Shown here: one piece after another, positions 16,596 through 27,391 of the stretch
Layout of the letters: every line of letters starts with the position of its first letter
Position numbering within the stretch: the stretch's first letter is position 1
Source of the DNA: Burkholderiales bacterium
GTDB lineage: Bacteria > Pseudomonadota > Gammaproteobacteria > Burkholderiales > Burkholderiaceae_C
NCBI GenBank assembly: GCA_016191995.1
Contig: JACPVA010000007.1
Coordinates: 1 to 56,468, forward strand
Length of the DNA: 56,468 nt
Reading direction: 5' to 3'
Notes under the pieces: generated by a model
What the model was told of the DNA's origin: nothing
Databases searched by the model: none
Seen by the model: the letters and a program-made list of their open reading frames with translations, nothing else
Translations under genes and position numbers: made by a program

Positions 16596-17087
16596 ATGCC
16601 GACCCGCCGCCTGTGCCTGACCCTGCCCGCGCTGCTCGCGGCCCCCGCGCTGGCCGCGCTCGGCGGCTGCGCCGGCTTGCCCGGGGCGGCGGAGGCGCCG
16701 CGTGTGATGCTGGTCGGCCTCGAGCCGCTGGCCGGTGAAGGCATGGAGCTGCGCTTCGCGGTCAAGCTGCGCGTGCAGAACCCCAACCCCGAGCCGCTGC
16801 GCTACGACGGCGTGTCGCTCGACCTGGATCTGCGCGGCCAGGGATTCGCCAGCGGCGTGGCGCCGCTCGCCGGCGGCGTGCCGGCCTGGGGTGAGACGGT
16901 GCTGACGGTGCCGGTGACGGCCTCGGCCTTCGCGCTGGCGCGCCAGCTGCTGGACTTCGCGCGCGACGCCAGGCGCGGCAAGCCCGAGCGCATCACCTAT
17001 GCGCTGCGCGGGCGGCTCGGCGCCGTGCTGGGCGGCGCGCGTTTCGCGCGCGAGGGCGAGATCGACCTCGGCGAGCTGATGCGCTGA
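16596..17087 (+). CDS. LEA14-like (LEA type 2) lipoprotein
   Basis: The 163-residue product starts with a signal peptide MPTRRLCLTLPALLAAPALAALGGC, with a lipobox LGGC giving a lipidated Cys at ~25. The mature part fits the LEA14/WHy pattern: RVMLVGLEPLAGEGMELRF, VKLRVQNPNPEPLRYDGVSLDL with the conserved NPNP, and a later VPVTASAFALARQL. These beta-sandwich proteins are membrane-attached; a function in bacteria is not established. GAGG at 16583-16586 precedes the ATG at 16596. It lies just beyond the displaced prfC start, which it would have faced divergently before the hipBA insertion. Confidence 0.85.
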   Translation: MPTRRLCLTLPALLAAPALAALGGCAGLPGAAEAPRVMLVGLEPLAGEGMELRFAVKLRVQNPNPEPLRYDGVSLDLDLRGQGFASGVAPLAGGVPAWGETVLTVPVTASAFALARQLLDFARDARRGKPERITYALRGRLGAVLGGARFAREGEIDLGELMR

Positions 17088-17122
17088 CAGCGCGGCGGCC
17101 GGGCGCCCTGCCGCCGCCGCGC

Positions 17123-18046
17123 TCAACCGGTCAGCCGCGCCACCCCCGGCAACGCGCAGGCGTAGATCGCGTTGCGCAGCGCGGCGATCGCCTCGTAGCG
17201 CGTGAAGCTGCGCCGCCACGCGAGCACGACGCGCCGGGTCGGGATCGGATCGGCGAACGGGATGTAGACCACGTGCGGCTGCGGCTCGGCCGGCACCGAC
17301 AGCTGCGGCACCACCGTGATCCCCATGCCCGAGGCAACCATGTACTTGATCGTCTCCAGCGACGAGCCCTCGAAGCTCTTGCGGATGCCCTCGGCGTCGC
17401 TGGAGAAGCGCGCATGCTCGGGGCAGACCTCGAGCACATGGTCGCGGAAGCAGTGCCCGGTGCCCAGCAGCAGCATGGTCTCGCGCTTGAGCTCCTCGGC
17501 CGGGATGCGCGCGCGCCGCGCCAGCGGGTGCTTGCTCGGCACCGCGATCACGAACGGCTCGTCGTACAGCGGCGCCACCGCCAGCCCGGTATCGGGGAAG
17601 GGCTCGGCCATGATCGCGCAATCGAGCTCGCCGGTGCGCAGCATCTCGAGCAACCGGGCCGTGAAGTTCTCCTGCAGCATCAGCGGCATCTGCGGCGTGC
17701 GATCGATCGCCTGGCGCACCAGGTGCGGCAGCAGGTACGGGCCGATGGTGTAGATCACGCCGACGCGCAGCGGGCCGGCCAGCGGGTCCTTGCGGCGCTG
17801 GGCGATCTCCTTGATGCCCTGCGCCTGCTCGATGACCTGCTGCGCCTGGCGCACGATCTCCTCGCCGACCGGCGTCACGCTGACCTCGCTGCCGCCGCGC
17901 TCGAAGATCTTGCAGTCGAGCTCCTCCTCGAGCTTCTTGATCGCCACCGACAGCGTCGGCTGCGAGACGAAGCAGGCCTCGGCCGCGCGGCCGAAGTGGC
18001 GCTCGCGCGCGACGGCGACGATGTAGCGCAGCTCGGTCAGCGTCAT
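17123..18046 (-). CDS. oxyR: Hydrogen peroxide-sensing LysR regulator OxyR
   Basis: The 307-residue LysR-type regulator has an N-terminal winged helix (MTLTELRYIVAVARERHFGRAAEACFVSQPTLS). The two peroxide-sensing cysteines fall at positions 199 and 208 within GHCFRDHVLEVCPEH, the same numbers as in E. coli OxyR, so disulfide switching is expected. The start at 18046 gives the standard N-terminus; an ATG eight codons upstream is less likely. The start follows CACAAT by six bases with no Shine-Dalgarno. No katG, ahpC or dps target is adjacent. Confidence 0.96.
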   Translation of the reverse strand: MTLTELRYIVAVARERHFGRAAEACFVSQPTLSVAIKKLEEELDCKIFERGGSEVSVTPVGEEIVRQAQQVIEQAQGIKEIAQRRKDPLAGPLRVGVIYTIGPYLLPHLVRQAIDRTPQMPLMLQENFTARLLEMLRTGELDCAIMAEPFPDTGLAVAPLYDEPFVIAVPSKHPLARRARIPAEELKRETMLLLGTGHCFRDHVLEVCPEHARFSSDAEGIRKSFEGSSLETIKYMVASGMGITVVPQLSVPAEPQPHVVYIPFADPIPTRRVVLAWRRSFTRYEAIAALRNAIYACALPGVARLTG

Positions 18047-18052
18047 GCGCCG

Positions 18053-18058
18053 ATTGTG
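18053..18058 (-). promoter_or_regulatory. -10-like CACAAT abutting oxyR
   Basis: CACAAT on the minus strand is six bases before the oxyR ATG (18046), with no ribosome site between. This is a weaker member of the leaderless-type set seen in this window. Confidence 0.3.
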
Positions 18059-18140
18059 GCGCCTCGCCAACCCGGCTCGCCGGGGTGCCGGCGCCTGCCG
18101 AGCGGCGCGGGCGTGCCGGCTTGCGCCCGGCCCGCGCCAG

Positions 18141-18185
18141 CGCCGGTTGCACCGGGGCCGGTCGCGCCGAGGCCGGTCACGCCAC
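18141..18185. repeat. Three tandem 15-base GC-rich units
   Basis: CGCCGGTTGCACCGG, GGCCGGTCGCGCCGA and GGCCGGTCACGCCAC follow one another; the last two differ at three positions. The array spans the 3' end of the GST gene, whose stop is at 18177-18179. No function is evident. Confidence 0.5.
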
Positions 18186-18794
18186 CGGTGGCGCGGTCTC
18201 GGCGTAGCTCGGCCGCGCCGCGATCTTCGCGTGCAGCCGAGCGAGGTTCGGGTAGTCGCCGCGCCAGTCGATCTGCGGGAAGCGGAAGTCCAGGTAGCCC
18301 AGCGCGCAGCCGACGGCGATATCGGCCAGCGTCAGCGCGTTGCCGGCGCACCAGGGCGTCTCGCCGAGGCCCTGGCTCATCGCCTTCAGCGAGCTGGCGA
18401 CGCGGCTCATCTGGCGGTCGATCCAGGCCTGGCAGCGCTGTGCAGGCGCGCGCCCGGGCCAGGTCGCCTCCAGCCGCGCGAGCACCGCGGCGTCGAGCAG
18501 GCCGTCGGCGAGCGCCTCCCAGGTGCGGATCTCGACGCGCTCGCGGCCCGACGGCGGGATCAGCTTGCCGACCGGCGACAGCGTATCGAGGTACTCGACG
18601 ATGACGCGCGAGTCGAATACCGCCTCGCCGCCCTCCATCACCAGGCACGGCACCTTGCCCAGCGGGTTGGCCTTGAGCACGGCGTCGCCCGCCCAGGGGT
18701 CCTCGACCACGAGCTGGAAGTCCAGCTTCTTCTCGGCCATGACCATGCGCACCTTGCGCACGTAGGGGCTGGTCGGCGAACCGATGAGCTTCAT
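18177..18794 (-). CDS. Glutathione S-transferase family protein
   Basis: The 205-residue product has an N-terminal thioredoxin-fold domain (MKLIGSPTSPYVRKVRM) with the catalytic-type Ser/Pro region, the cis-Pro motif GKVPCLV and the glutathione-binding DSRVIVEYLD. The C-terminal helical domain carries NALTLADIAVGCAL (N-capping box). It resembles YibF-like enzymes; the substrate is unknown. TAGAAT at 18833-18828 gives it a likely promoter of its own, so it need not be cotranscribed with the permease upstream. Confidence 0.92.
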   Translation of the reverse strand: MKLIGSPTSPYVRKVRMVMAEKKLDFQLVVEDPWAGDAVLKANPLGKVPCLVMEGGEAVFDSRVIVEYLDTLSPVGKLIPPSGRERVEIRTWEALADGLLDAAVLARLEATWPGRAPAQRCQAWIDRQMSRVASSLKAMSQGLGETPWCAGNALTLADIAVGCALGYLDFRFPQIDWRGDYPNLARLHAKIAARPSYAETAPPVA

Positions 18795-18827
18795 TCGTTA
18801 CCGTCAGGACATCGCTGGGGCCTGGGC

Positions 18828-18833
18828 ATTCTA
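18828..18833 (-). promoter_or_regulatory. -10 hexamer TAGAAT upstream of the GST gene
   Basis: TAGAAT on the minus strand is followed by 33 bases before the ATG at 18794. A recognisable -35 is not visible in the very GC-rich stretch upstream. Confidence 0.45.
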
Positions 18834-18909
18834 TCGGCGCCCCCGTCGCGCGCGCACCACGACACCACCTCGGTCCGGGGGACGCGAGGCGAGCACGGCA
18901 GCGCCAGGG

Positions 18910-20193
18910 TCAGCCCGGCCGCGGCCTGAGCAACAGGTGCAGCGCGATCGCGCCGAAGGTCGCGGTGCCGATGCCGCCGAGCGCGAAGGCGCCGAACTTC
19001 AGCGTGTAGTCGCCGGTGCCGAGCACGAGCGTGATCGCCGCCACCATCAGGTTGCGCGCGTCGCTGAAGTCGACCCGGTTGTCGACCCAGATCTTGGCCC
19101 CGGCGATCGCGATCAGCCCGAAGACGACGATCGACACCCCGCCCATCACGGCCAGCGGGATGGTCTGGATCAGGGCGCCGAACTTGGGCGAGAAGCCGAG
19201 CACGAACGCGATCAGCGCCGCGGCGACGAACATCGCCGTCGAGTAGATCCGCGTCGCCGCCATGACGCCGATATTCTCGGCGTAGGTCGTCACCCCGGTG
19301 CCGCCGGCGGACCCGGAGACGACCGTCGCGATGCCGTCGCCGACGAAGGCGCGGCCGATGAACGGGTCCAGGTTGCGCCCGGTCATCGCCGCCACCGCCT
19401 TGATGTGGCCCAGGTTCTCGGCCACCAGCACGATCGCCACCGGCGCGATCAGCAGCATCGCCGCCGGGTCGAACACCGGCGCCGCGAAGCGCGGGGCGCC
19501 GAACCACGGTGCTGCCAGCACGCCGGAGAAGTCGATCGGCTTGCCCAGCCCGAGGCCGTTGGTCAGCACGGCGTACAGCACGCTCGCGACGATCAGCCCG
19601 ACCAGGATCAGCAGCCGCTGCACCATGCCGCGCGTTCGCACCGCGACCAGGCCGACGGCGAGAAAGGTCAGCCCCTGCATCCAGGCGTCGAACGAGGTCG
19701 GCGCCATATTCTTGATCGGGATGCCGGCCAGGTTGAGCCCGATCACCGCGACCACCGCGCCGGTGACCACCGGCGGCATCAGCGCCTCGATCCAGCGCGT
19801 GCCGGTGGCCATCACCGCCAGCCCGATAAGCGTGTAGACGATGCCGCAGGCGACGATGCCGCCGAGGGCGACGCCCAGGTTGGCATTCGGCCCGCTGCCG
19901 GCGTACCCGGTGGCGGCGATGACGACGCCGATGAAGGCGAAGCTCGACCCGAGGTAGCTCGGCACCCGGCCGCCGACGACGGCGAAGAAGATCAGCGTGC
20001 CGATGCCCGACATCAGGATCGCCAGGTTGGGGTCGAAGCCCATCAGCAGCGGCGCCAGCACGGTGGCGCCGAACATCGCGATCACATGCTGCACGCCCAT
20101 CGCGAGGGTGTGCGGCCAGGGCAGCCGCTCGTCGGGCGCGACGACGCTGCCGGGCGCGACCGGGACGGCGCGCCAGCTCGGGATCCAGGACAT
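18910..20193 (-). CDS. NCS2-family uracil/pyrimidine permease
   Basis: The 427-residue inner-membrane protein has about 14 hydrophobic spans. NCS2 signatures include GSSFAFIGVV in span 3, AENLGHIKAVAAMTGRN with the substrate-binding Glu in span 8, and GTGVTTYAENIGVMAATRIYST in span 10. This pattern fits uracil transporters (UraA/RutG) better than xanthine ones. GAGGAGGAG directly before the ATG (20193) is a strong ribosome site, and AATAAT at 20226-20221 is a possible -10. The gene upstream on the same strand is a URC4-like uracil-catabolism protein, which supports uracil as substrate. Confidence 0.92.
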   Translation of the reverse strand: MSWIPSWRAVPVAPGSVVAPDERLPWPHTLAMGVQHVIAMFGATVLAPLLMGFDPNLAILMSGIGTLIFFAVVGGRVPSYLGSSFAFIGVVIAATGYAGSGPNANLGVALGGIVACGIVYTLIGLAVMATGTRWIEALMPPVVTGAVVAVIGLNLAGIPIKNMAPTSFDAWMQGLTFLAVGLVAVRTRGMVQRLLILVGLIVASVLYAVLTNGLGLGKPIDFSGVLAAPWFGAPRFAAPVFDPAAMLLIAPVAIVLVAENLGHIKAVAAMTGRNLDPFIGRAFVGDGIATVVSGSAGGTGVTTYAENIGVMAATRIYSTAMFVAAALIAFVLGFSPKFGALIQTIPLAVMGGVSIVVFGLIAIAGAKIWVDNRVDFSDARNLMVAAITLVLGTGDYTLKFGAFALGGIGTATFGAIALHLLLRPRPG

Positions 20194-20220
20194 GGCTCCT
20201 CCTCGTTCTTCGGGGGCGCC

Positions 20221-20226
20221 ATTATT
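20221..20226 (-). promoter_or_regulatory. -10 candidate AATAAT before the uracil permease
   Basis: AATAAT on the minus strand lies 27 bases before the ATG at 20193 in otherwise GC-rich DNA. It would give a short leader containing the GAGGAGGAG ribosome site. Confidence 0.35.
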
Positions 20227-20307
20227 CGGCAGCGCGAGCGGCTGCCCGGCGGCGCGGCCGCCGCAGCCCGGGCGGGCATGGCGGCGAAGCCGCGCGGGCG
20301 CGCGCGC

Positions 20308-21618
20308 TCAGAGCAGCGTGCCGACCCCGCTGACGCGCAGCGGCGGCGGGCCGCCCGGCCGGCGCTCGGCGGCGAGCTCGCGCCCGGCGGCGACGACGCC
20401 GCCTTCGAGCACCTCGGGCAGCGACATCGCCGGCCGCCCGAGCTCGGCGCGCACCAGCCGCGCGAGCTCGTCGAGCAGCACCACCGTCAGCGCGCGCCAC
20501 TCGACGATCGCCGCGTCGCCGACCATGTGCGGCGCCTGAAGGAAGGCCGGCTCGCGCGGTACGACCACGCCGGCGTCGATGAACAGCCCGCCGTGGCGGA
20601 TCCCGGCCAGCCCGGTCAGCTCGTCCAGCAGGTCGATCTCGATGCCGCCGCTGGCCATCGGCTCGACCAGCGACAGCACCAGCCACTGCGCCATCGTGTG
20701 GAAGGGCACGCGGCCGGCGCTCGGGCCGCTGCCGCCGGCCAGCGGGTGCGCCCAGACATCGCCCAGCGTCCGCCCGGCCATCGGCGCGCCGCCCGGCCAG
20801 ACGCTGCCGAAGGCCTTGATCAGCGTGCGCAGCATGACCGCGGCGCGCAGCCGCTGCACCGGCAGCCGCTGGTCGCGGCCGTCGGGGCCGCGCACCAGCA
20901 CGTGGCCGAGCAGGTCGAACAGCCGTCCGGGGCGCGCCGGCACGCCGAAGATGTCCGGCCGCTCGCGCAGCATCGCCGCCAGCCGGTGCAGCAGGCGCAG
21001 CCGCGCGTCCAGCCCCGGCAGCGGGTTGTCCGGGCGCGCCTGCAACATCCGGCCCAGTGTGTCGACATCGAGGCGCACCAGCGCCGCCGCGTCGACGCGC
21101 AGCGGATCGCGCGAATCGCTCGAGAAGACTCCGGCCATGAAGGCCTCGAAGGCCGCCACCGCAAGCCCCTCGGCGCGGCCATGCTGGCGCCCGCTGCCCG
21201 GCTCGCGGAACTGCCACTCCGGCGCCGAGGGGCCGTCCAGCAGCACCGCGACGATCGCCAGCTCGATGCGAACGCGCGCGGCGTCGGCGCGGTCCATGCC
21301 GCGCAGCCGGGCGTCGAGCAGGCCACGGCGGTCGACCCCGCCGGCCTCGAAGTGGCGCCAGCGGCTGTGCAGCGGCACCGTGCCGCCCGGGTAGCGCTCG
21401 CGTGTCAAGCGTACGACGCGGCGCGCCAGCTCCGGCAGGCGCGACCGGTCCAGCAGCAGGTGCGACGAGCGCCCGGCGGCGACCGCGTTGGCGACATGGC
21501 CGCAGCGCTCGCGCACCGTCGACGGCAGGCGCAGGTAGCGCACCGCATCCTGCTGGGCATGCGCGTGAGCCGGCAGCGCGCCGAGCTCGGTGAAGCTGGT
21601 CGGGGTGGCAGGGCTCAT
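20308..21618 (-). CDS. URC4/Urg3 (DUF1688) uracil-catabolism protein
   Basis: The 436-residue soluble product matches my memory of the DUF1688 family: AVRYLRLPSTVRERCGHV at the N-terminus, VPLHSRWRHFEAGGVDR, PGRLFDLLGHVL, and VPFHTMAQWLVLSLVEP followed by GLFIDAGVVVPR. In yeast Urc4 is required for the URC route that degrades uracil through uracil phosphoribosyltransferase and a GTP-cyclohydrolase-II-like Urc1; its reaction is not known. Here it lies 114 bases upstream of an NCS2 uracil permease on the same strand, a likely functional pair. No URC1 or UPRT partner is in the window. Confidence 0.88.
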   Translation of the reverse strand: MSPATPTSFTELGALPAHAHAQQDAVRYLRLPSTVRERCGHVANAVAAGRSSHLLLDRSRLPELARRVVRLTRERYPGGTVPLHSRWRHFEAGGVDRRGLLDARLRGMDRADAARVRIELAIVAVLLDGPSAPEWQFREPGSGRQHGRAEGLAVAAFEAFMAGVFSSDSRDPLRVDAAALVRLDVDTLGRMLQARPDNPLPGLDARLRLLHRLAAMLRERPDIFGVPARPGRLFDLLGHVLVRGPDGRDQRLPVQRLRAAVMLRTLIKAFGSVWPGGAPMAGRTLGDVWAHPLAGGSGPSAGRVPFHTMAQWLVLSLVEPMASGGIEIDLLDELTGLAGIRHGGLFIDAGVVVPREPAFLQAPHMVGDAAIVEWRALTVVLLDELARLVRAELGRPAMSLPEVLEGGVVAAGRELAAERRPGGPPPLRVSGVGTLL

Positions 21619-21866
21619 CGCATCGGCGTGCCCGGCGGCGCGACGGCCGCTGACGACCGATCATCGCCGATCGCGCCTGCCGGCGACAGGGCAAGGTGCC
21701 TGCGAACCTGGCCGCCCAGCGTGACGCATGCCGCAGGGGTTGCGCAAGCTACACCTGCTTACGCGACGCTCGGGCTCTCGGACGCGCCAGGGGTCTTGCC
21801 GGCTTCGGCTTCGCTGGCGCAACCGGCGCGCCGCGCCGTTCGGGACGAGCCCCCTGACGCCTCGCC

Positions 21867-22538
21867 TCAGCCGGGATCGGCGGCGCCGGAATCGGCGCGC
21901 AGGAGGTTGGCCAGCTCGACCGCCGAACGCACCCCCATCTTGTCGAAGACGCGCGCGCGGTGCACCTCGACCGTACGCACGCTGATGCCCAGCGCGTCGG
22001 CGATCAGCTTGTTCGGGCGTCCGGCGACGATCAGCCGCATGACCTCGCGCTCGCGCTCGGTCAGCTCGCCCTGCAGCCGCGCGCGCACGGCGGCCTCGCG
22101 CTGCCGCGCCAGCGTGTCTGCGCTGGCTTGCAGCGCCAGCTCGACGCGGTCGACCAGCGCATTGTTCGAAAACGGCTTCTCGACGAAGTCGAATGCGCCG
22201 CGCTTGACGGCCGCGACGGCGGTCGGCACGTCGCCGTGGCCGGTCAGGAAGATCACCGGCATCGCCTGCAGCAATCCGCGCTCGGCCAGGCGCTCGAACA
22301 GCACGAGCCCGCTGGTGCCGGGCATGCGCACGTCCAGCAGCAGGCACAGGGGTGCGCGCGGCCAGGGCAGCGCGCCGTCGAGCCGCGCGTGCAGATGGGC
22401 CTCGAAGGCCTCGGCGCTGGCGAAGCCCTCGGACAAGAGCCGGCGCGAGCGCAGCAGCCAGGCCAGCGCATCGCGCACGACCTCCTCGTCGTCGACGAGG
22501 TAGACGAGCGGGATCTCGGCGGCGGGGTTCGCGTTCAT
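21867..22538 (-). CDS. dctR: FixJ/DctR-type response regulator
   Basis: The 223-residue product has a receiver domain at residues ~10-130 with the acidic pair DD16-17, phosphoacceptor Asp69 (LLLDVRMPG), switch Thr in LTGHGD and Lys in FVEKPF. A LuxR-type helix-turn-helix follows (LTEREREVMRLIVAGRPNKLIADALGISVRTVEVHRARVFDKMGV). It follows the sensor kinase gene on the same strand after an 84-base gap. The pair resembles DctS/DctR of Rhodobacter, which senses C4-dicarboxylates; the malic-enzyme neighbour agrees, but the ligand is inferred. Confidence 0.88.
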   Translation of the reverse strand: MNANPAAEIPLVYLVDDEEVVRDALAWLLRSRRLLSEGFASAEAFEAHLHARLDGALPWPRAPLCLLLDVRMPGTSGLVLFERLAERGLLQAMPVIFLTGHGDVPTAVAAVKRGAFDFVEKPFSNNALVDRVELALQASADTLARQREAAVRARLQGELTEREREVMRLIVAGRPNKLIADALGISVRTVEVHRARVFDKMGVRSAVELANLLRADSGAADPG

Positions 22539-22622
22539 CGGCGCTCCTCGGTGCGCGGCGGCGGGCTTGGCGTCGGCGTCGCCGGACGTCGTGCATCGGC
22601 CGCTCGACGCCCGGATGATCGC

Positions 22623-24779
22623 TCAGCCCGGCGCGCCCGAGGTCGGCGCAGCGGCCGGCGCTGGCGCGCCCGCGTCGGCCGCTGCGGGCTGCGGCGCCGC
22701 CGGCAGCGTGAAGCGGAAGGTCGTGCCACGGCCCGGCGCGGTCTCGAAGTCGAGCACGCCGCCATGCTGCTCGACGACCGTGCGGCACAGGCTCAGCCCT
22801 AGCCCCATGCCGTCGCGCCGGGTCGTGTAGAACGGCGTGAACAAGCGCGCCGCGACCTCGGGCTCGATCCCCGGGCCGGCATCCTCGACGCCGAAGACGA
22901 CCCCGCGCGCGTCCGCGCGGCCGACGCGGATCGTCAGCTCGCGCGCGGCCAGCGGCGTCGCCGACTCCATCGCCTGGATGCCGTTGCGCGTCAGGTTCAG
23001 CAGCACCTGCTCGACCATCGTGCGGTCGCAGCGTACGCGCGGCGCCGGCTGTGGCAGCTCGACCTCGACCCTGGTGCCGCTCTTGCGCGCCTGCAGCCGC
23101 ACCAGCGGCAGCACGGCGTCGACGAGCTGGTCGGCGCCGACCGTCTCGTGCTGCTGCTCGCGCCGGCGCACGAAGTCGTGCACGCTCTTGATCACGCGCC
23201 CGGCGCGCTCGGCCTGCTCGGCGATGCGCTCGAGCGCCTGGCGCAGCAGCGCGCCCATCTCCTCGGCGGGCGGCGACGCGCCGCCGGCGGCCGGCTGCAG
23301 CAGGTTCAGCGAGCCGCTGGCGTAGCTCGAGATCGCCGCCAGCGGCTGGTTCAGCTCGTGGCTGAGCAGCGAGGCCATCTCGCCCACCGTCGCCAGCCGC
23401 GCCGTCGCCTGCAGCCGCTCCTGCTGCTGGCGCGACAGCTCCTCGATGCGGCGCTGCGCCGAGATGTCGAGCACCGCGCTCATCCAGCCGCTCGCCCGCC
23501 CGCGCGGGTCGACCAGCGGCGCCTCGTAGACCATGACCGGGAAGCGCTCGCCGCCCTTGCGCATGAACTCGGTCTCCACGCCTTCGCGCAAGGCCTCGTC
23601 GAGCGTCGCGTCGTGCCCGGCGCGGCGCGCCGCCAGCCGCGCGCGGTACTCGTCGCGGCGCTCGGGCGGCCAGTACGGCGGCTCTTCGGCGGCCATCAGC
23701 TCGGCGCTGCTGTAGCCGACCATGGCGCAGAACGCCGGGTTGACATAGCTGATGCGGCCGTCGAGCGTGCGCGCGCGAAGCCCGGTGACGAGTGCATCGT
23801 CCATCGCCTTGCGCAACGCCAGCGCGTCGGCCAGCGCGCGTTCGGCGGCGGCGCGCCGGCGCACGTCGCGCGCCAGCAAAAGCACGAGCGCGAACAGTGC
23901 CAGCGACAGCCCGAGGACGAGCGCGGTCGACAGGTTGGGGATCAGCTGCGGGGCCCCGGCCGCGCTGTCGGCGCGCAGCTGCAGCGTGGCCCCGGACAGG
24001 TCGACGAGCCGCTCGGCGCGGAAGATGCCGGCGCCGCGCGGCACGCCGGCGCGCGCCAGCCGCGTGCCGTCGCCCTCGGTGAAGGTGATTTCGTGGCTGC
24101 GCGCCTGCGCCGGCGTCAGGCTCGCTTCGAGCAGCGGCGCCAGCGCGATCGTCGCGACGACCGACCCGGCGCGCGCCGGGTCGCCCGGTTGCGGCAGGCA
24201 CAGGTCGACCATCTCCAGCCCGAGGCCGCCTGCCATCGGCACAAAGTAGCTGCGCGAGAACGCCGGCGCGCGCGCGCGCTCGGCGGCGGCGCAGGCGGCC
24301 AGCGTCTCGCCATCGGCCGCGCCACGGCCCAGCAGCGCGAAGACGGGAGCGAGGTAGGGCGTGTCGACCGCCTCCGCGACCGCCCCGTCGGCGCCCCGCC
24401 ATTCGATGCGCATCAGCGCGCGCCGCTCGCGCAGCAAGGCCTGCGCCTCGTGCCGCCAGGTCGCCGGCGCCGCGGCGGCGGGCGCGCTACCCTGGCCCTC
24501 CAGCGGCGTGCCGAGCGCGTGCAGCTGCTGCTGCAAGGCAGTGAGCTGGCGACGGACCTCGGCTGCGACCTCGGTCGCGACGGCGTCGGTCGTCTCCTGC
24601 GCGCGCGAGGTCTCGTAGTTCAGCGTCAGCGCCAAGAGCAGGGTCTGCGCCACCAGCAGCAGCGCGACCAACGCCGCCCAGAGCATGCTGCGGCGCAGGC
24701 GCCAGCCCGGCGGTGCGGCGGACCTGGCCGCCACTGACGCGGCCGTACCGGCTTCCGGGCGTGCGGGACCGAGGCTCAT
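22623..24779 (-). CDS. dctS: PAS-containing sensor histidine kinase, DctS-like
   Basis: The 718-residue product has a membrane span at ~31-53, a ~230-residue periplasmic sensor region, a second span at ~285-307, then a PAS domain (RISYVNPAFCAMVGYSSAEL). The kinase core follows: H-box SLLSHELNQPLAAI with phospho-acceptor His474, N-box LLNLTRNGIQAM, G1 DAGPGIEP and G2 GMGLGLSLCRTVVEQHGG. HELNQPL is typical of the DctB/DctS/FixL class. It precedes the FixJ-type regulator in one transcription unit and is divergent from maeB. No C4-dicarboxylate transporter is in the window. Confidence 0.88.
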   Translation of the reverse strand: MSLGPARPEAGTAASVAARSAAPPGWRLRRSMLWAALVALLLVAQTLLLALTLNYETSRAQETTDAVATEVAAEVRRQLTALQQQLHALGTPLEGQGSAPAAAAPATWRHEAQALLRERRALMRIEWRGADGAVAEAVDTPYLAPVFALLGRGAADGETLAACAAAERARAPAFSRSYFVPMAGGLGLEMVDLCLPQPGDPARAGSVVATIALAPLLEASLTPAQARSHEITFTEGDGTRLARAGVPRGAGIFRAERLVDLSGATLQLRADSAAGAPQLIPNLSTALVLGLSLALFALVLLLARDVRRRAAAERALADALALRKAMDDALVTGLRARTLDGRISYVNPAFCAMVGYSSAELMAAEEPPYWPPERRDEYRARLAARRAGHDATLDEALREGVETEFMRKGGERFPVMVYEAPLVDPRGRASGWMSAVLDISAQRRIEELSRQQQERLQATARLATVGEMASLLSHELNQPLAAISSYASGSLNLLQPAAGGASPPAEEMGALLRQALERIAEQAERAGRVIKSVHDFVRRREQQHETVGADQLVDAVLPLVRLQARKSGTRVEVELPQPAPRVRCDRTMVEQVLLNLTRNGIQAMESATPLAARELTIRVGRADARGVVFGVEDAGPGIEPEVAARLFTPFYTTRRDGMGLGLSLCRTVVEQHGGVLDFETAPGRGTTFRFTLPAAPQPAAADAGAPAPAAAPTSGAPG

Positions 24780-24809
24780 CGCGGCATCTTGCCCCGGCCA
24801 CGGGCCGGG

Positions 24810-24820
24810 CTGCTAAGCAG
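24810..24820. promoter_or_regulatory. Palindrome CTGCTAAGCAG between dctS and maeB
   Basis: An 11-base inverted repeat lies in the 176-base divergent region and is the least GC-rich part of it. It could be an operator controlling both directions; which protein would bind is unknown. Confidence 0.3.
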
Positions 24821-24955
24821 TTATGCGCATCGCCGGCGGGCGCGGCTGCGCGCACACTCCAGACCTGGACCCCCGCGCGCCGGCGCCAGACCCATGCCGC
24901 GGGCAACGGCGGCGGCTGCCGACGCGCCACCGCCTCGCCACCCCCGGAGCCCTCG

Positions 24956-27274
<2,319 letters not shown>

Positions 27275-27335
27275 TTCCGGGTAAGCGCGCACACACTTCG
27301 ACACTCGGGGATTGCCCGATTCGGGGGCATCCCCC

Positions 27336-27364
27336 TTGAGTTTGGGGGGTGGCTCCGGTACCAT
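27336..27364 (+). promoter_or_regulatory. Sigma-70-type promoter for the RNase/barstar genes
   Basis: TTGAGT (27336-27341), a 17-base spacer and TACCAT (27359-27364) form a good -35/-10 pair 27 bases before the GTG at 27392. A G5-CAT-C5 hairpin (27323-27335) abuts the -35 and may end maeB transcription. Confidence 0.55.
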
Positions 27365-27391
27365 ACGGGGCTTGTTGATCAGGGTTATCCC

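Noticed and set aside
16131-18152. 673-codon minus-strand frame overlapping oxyR, the LEA14-like gene and hipA
   Set aside because: As a gene it is spurious. Only the part at 16496-16374 is meaningful, as the displaced prfC start, and is annotated separately.
18141-18185. Tandem 15-base units considered as a CRISPR or regulatory array
   Set aside because: Only three imperfect units without spacers, partly inside the GST coding end; low-complexity GC-rich sequence.
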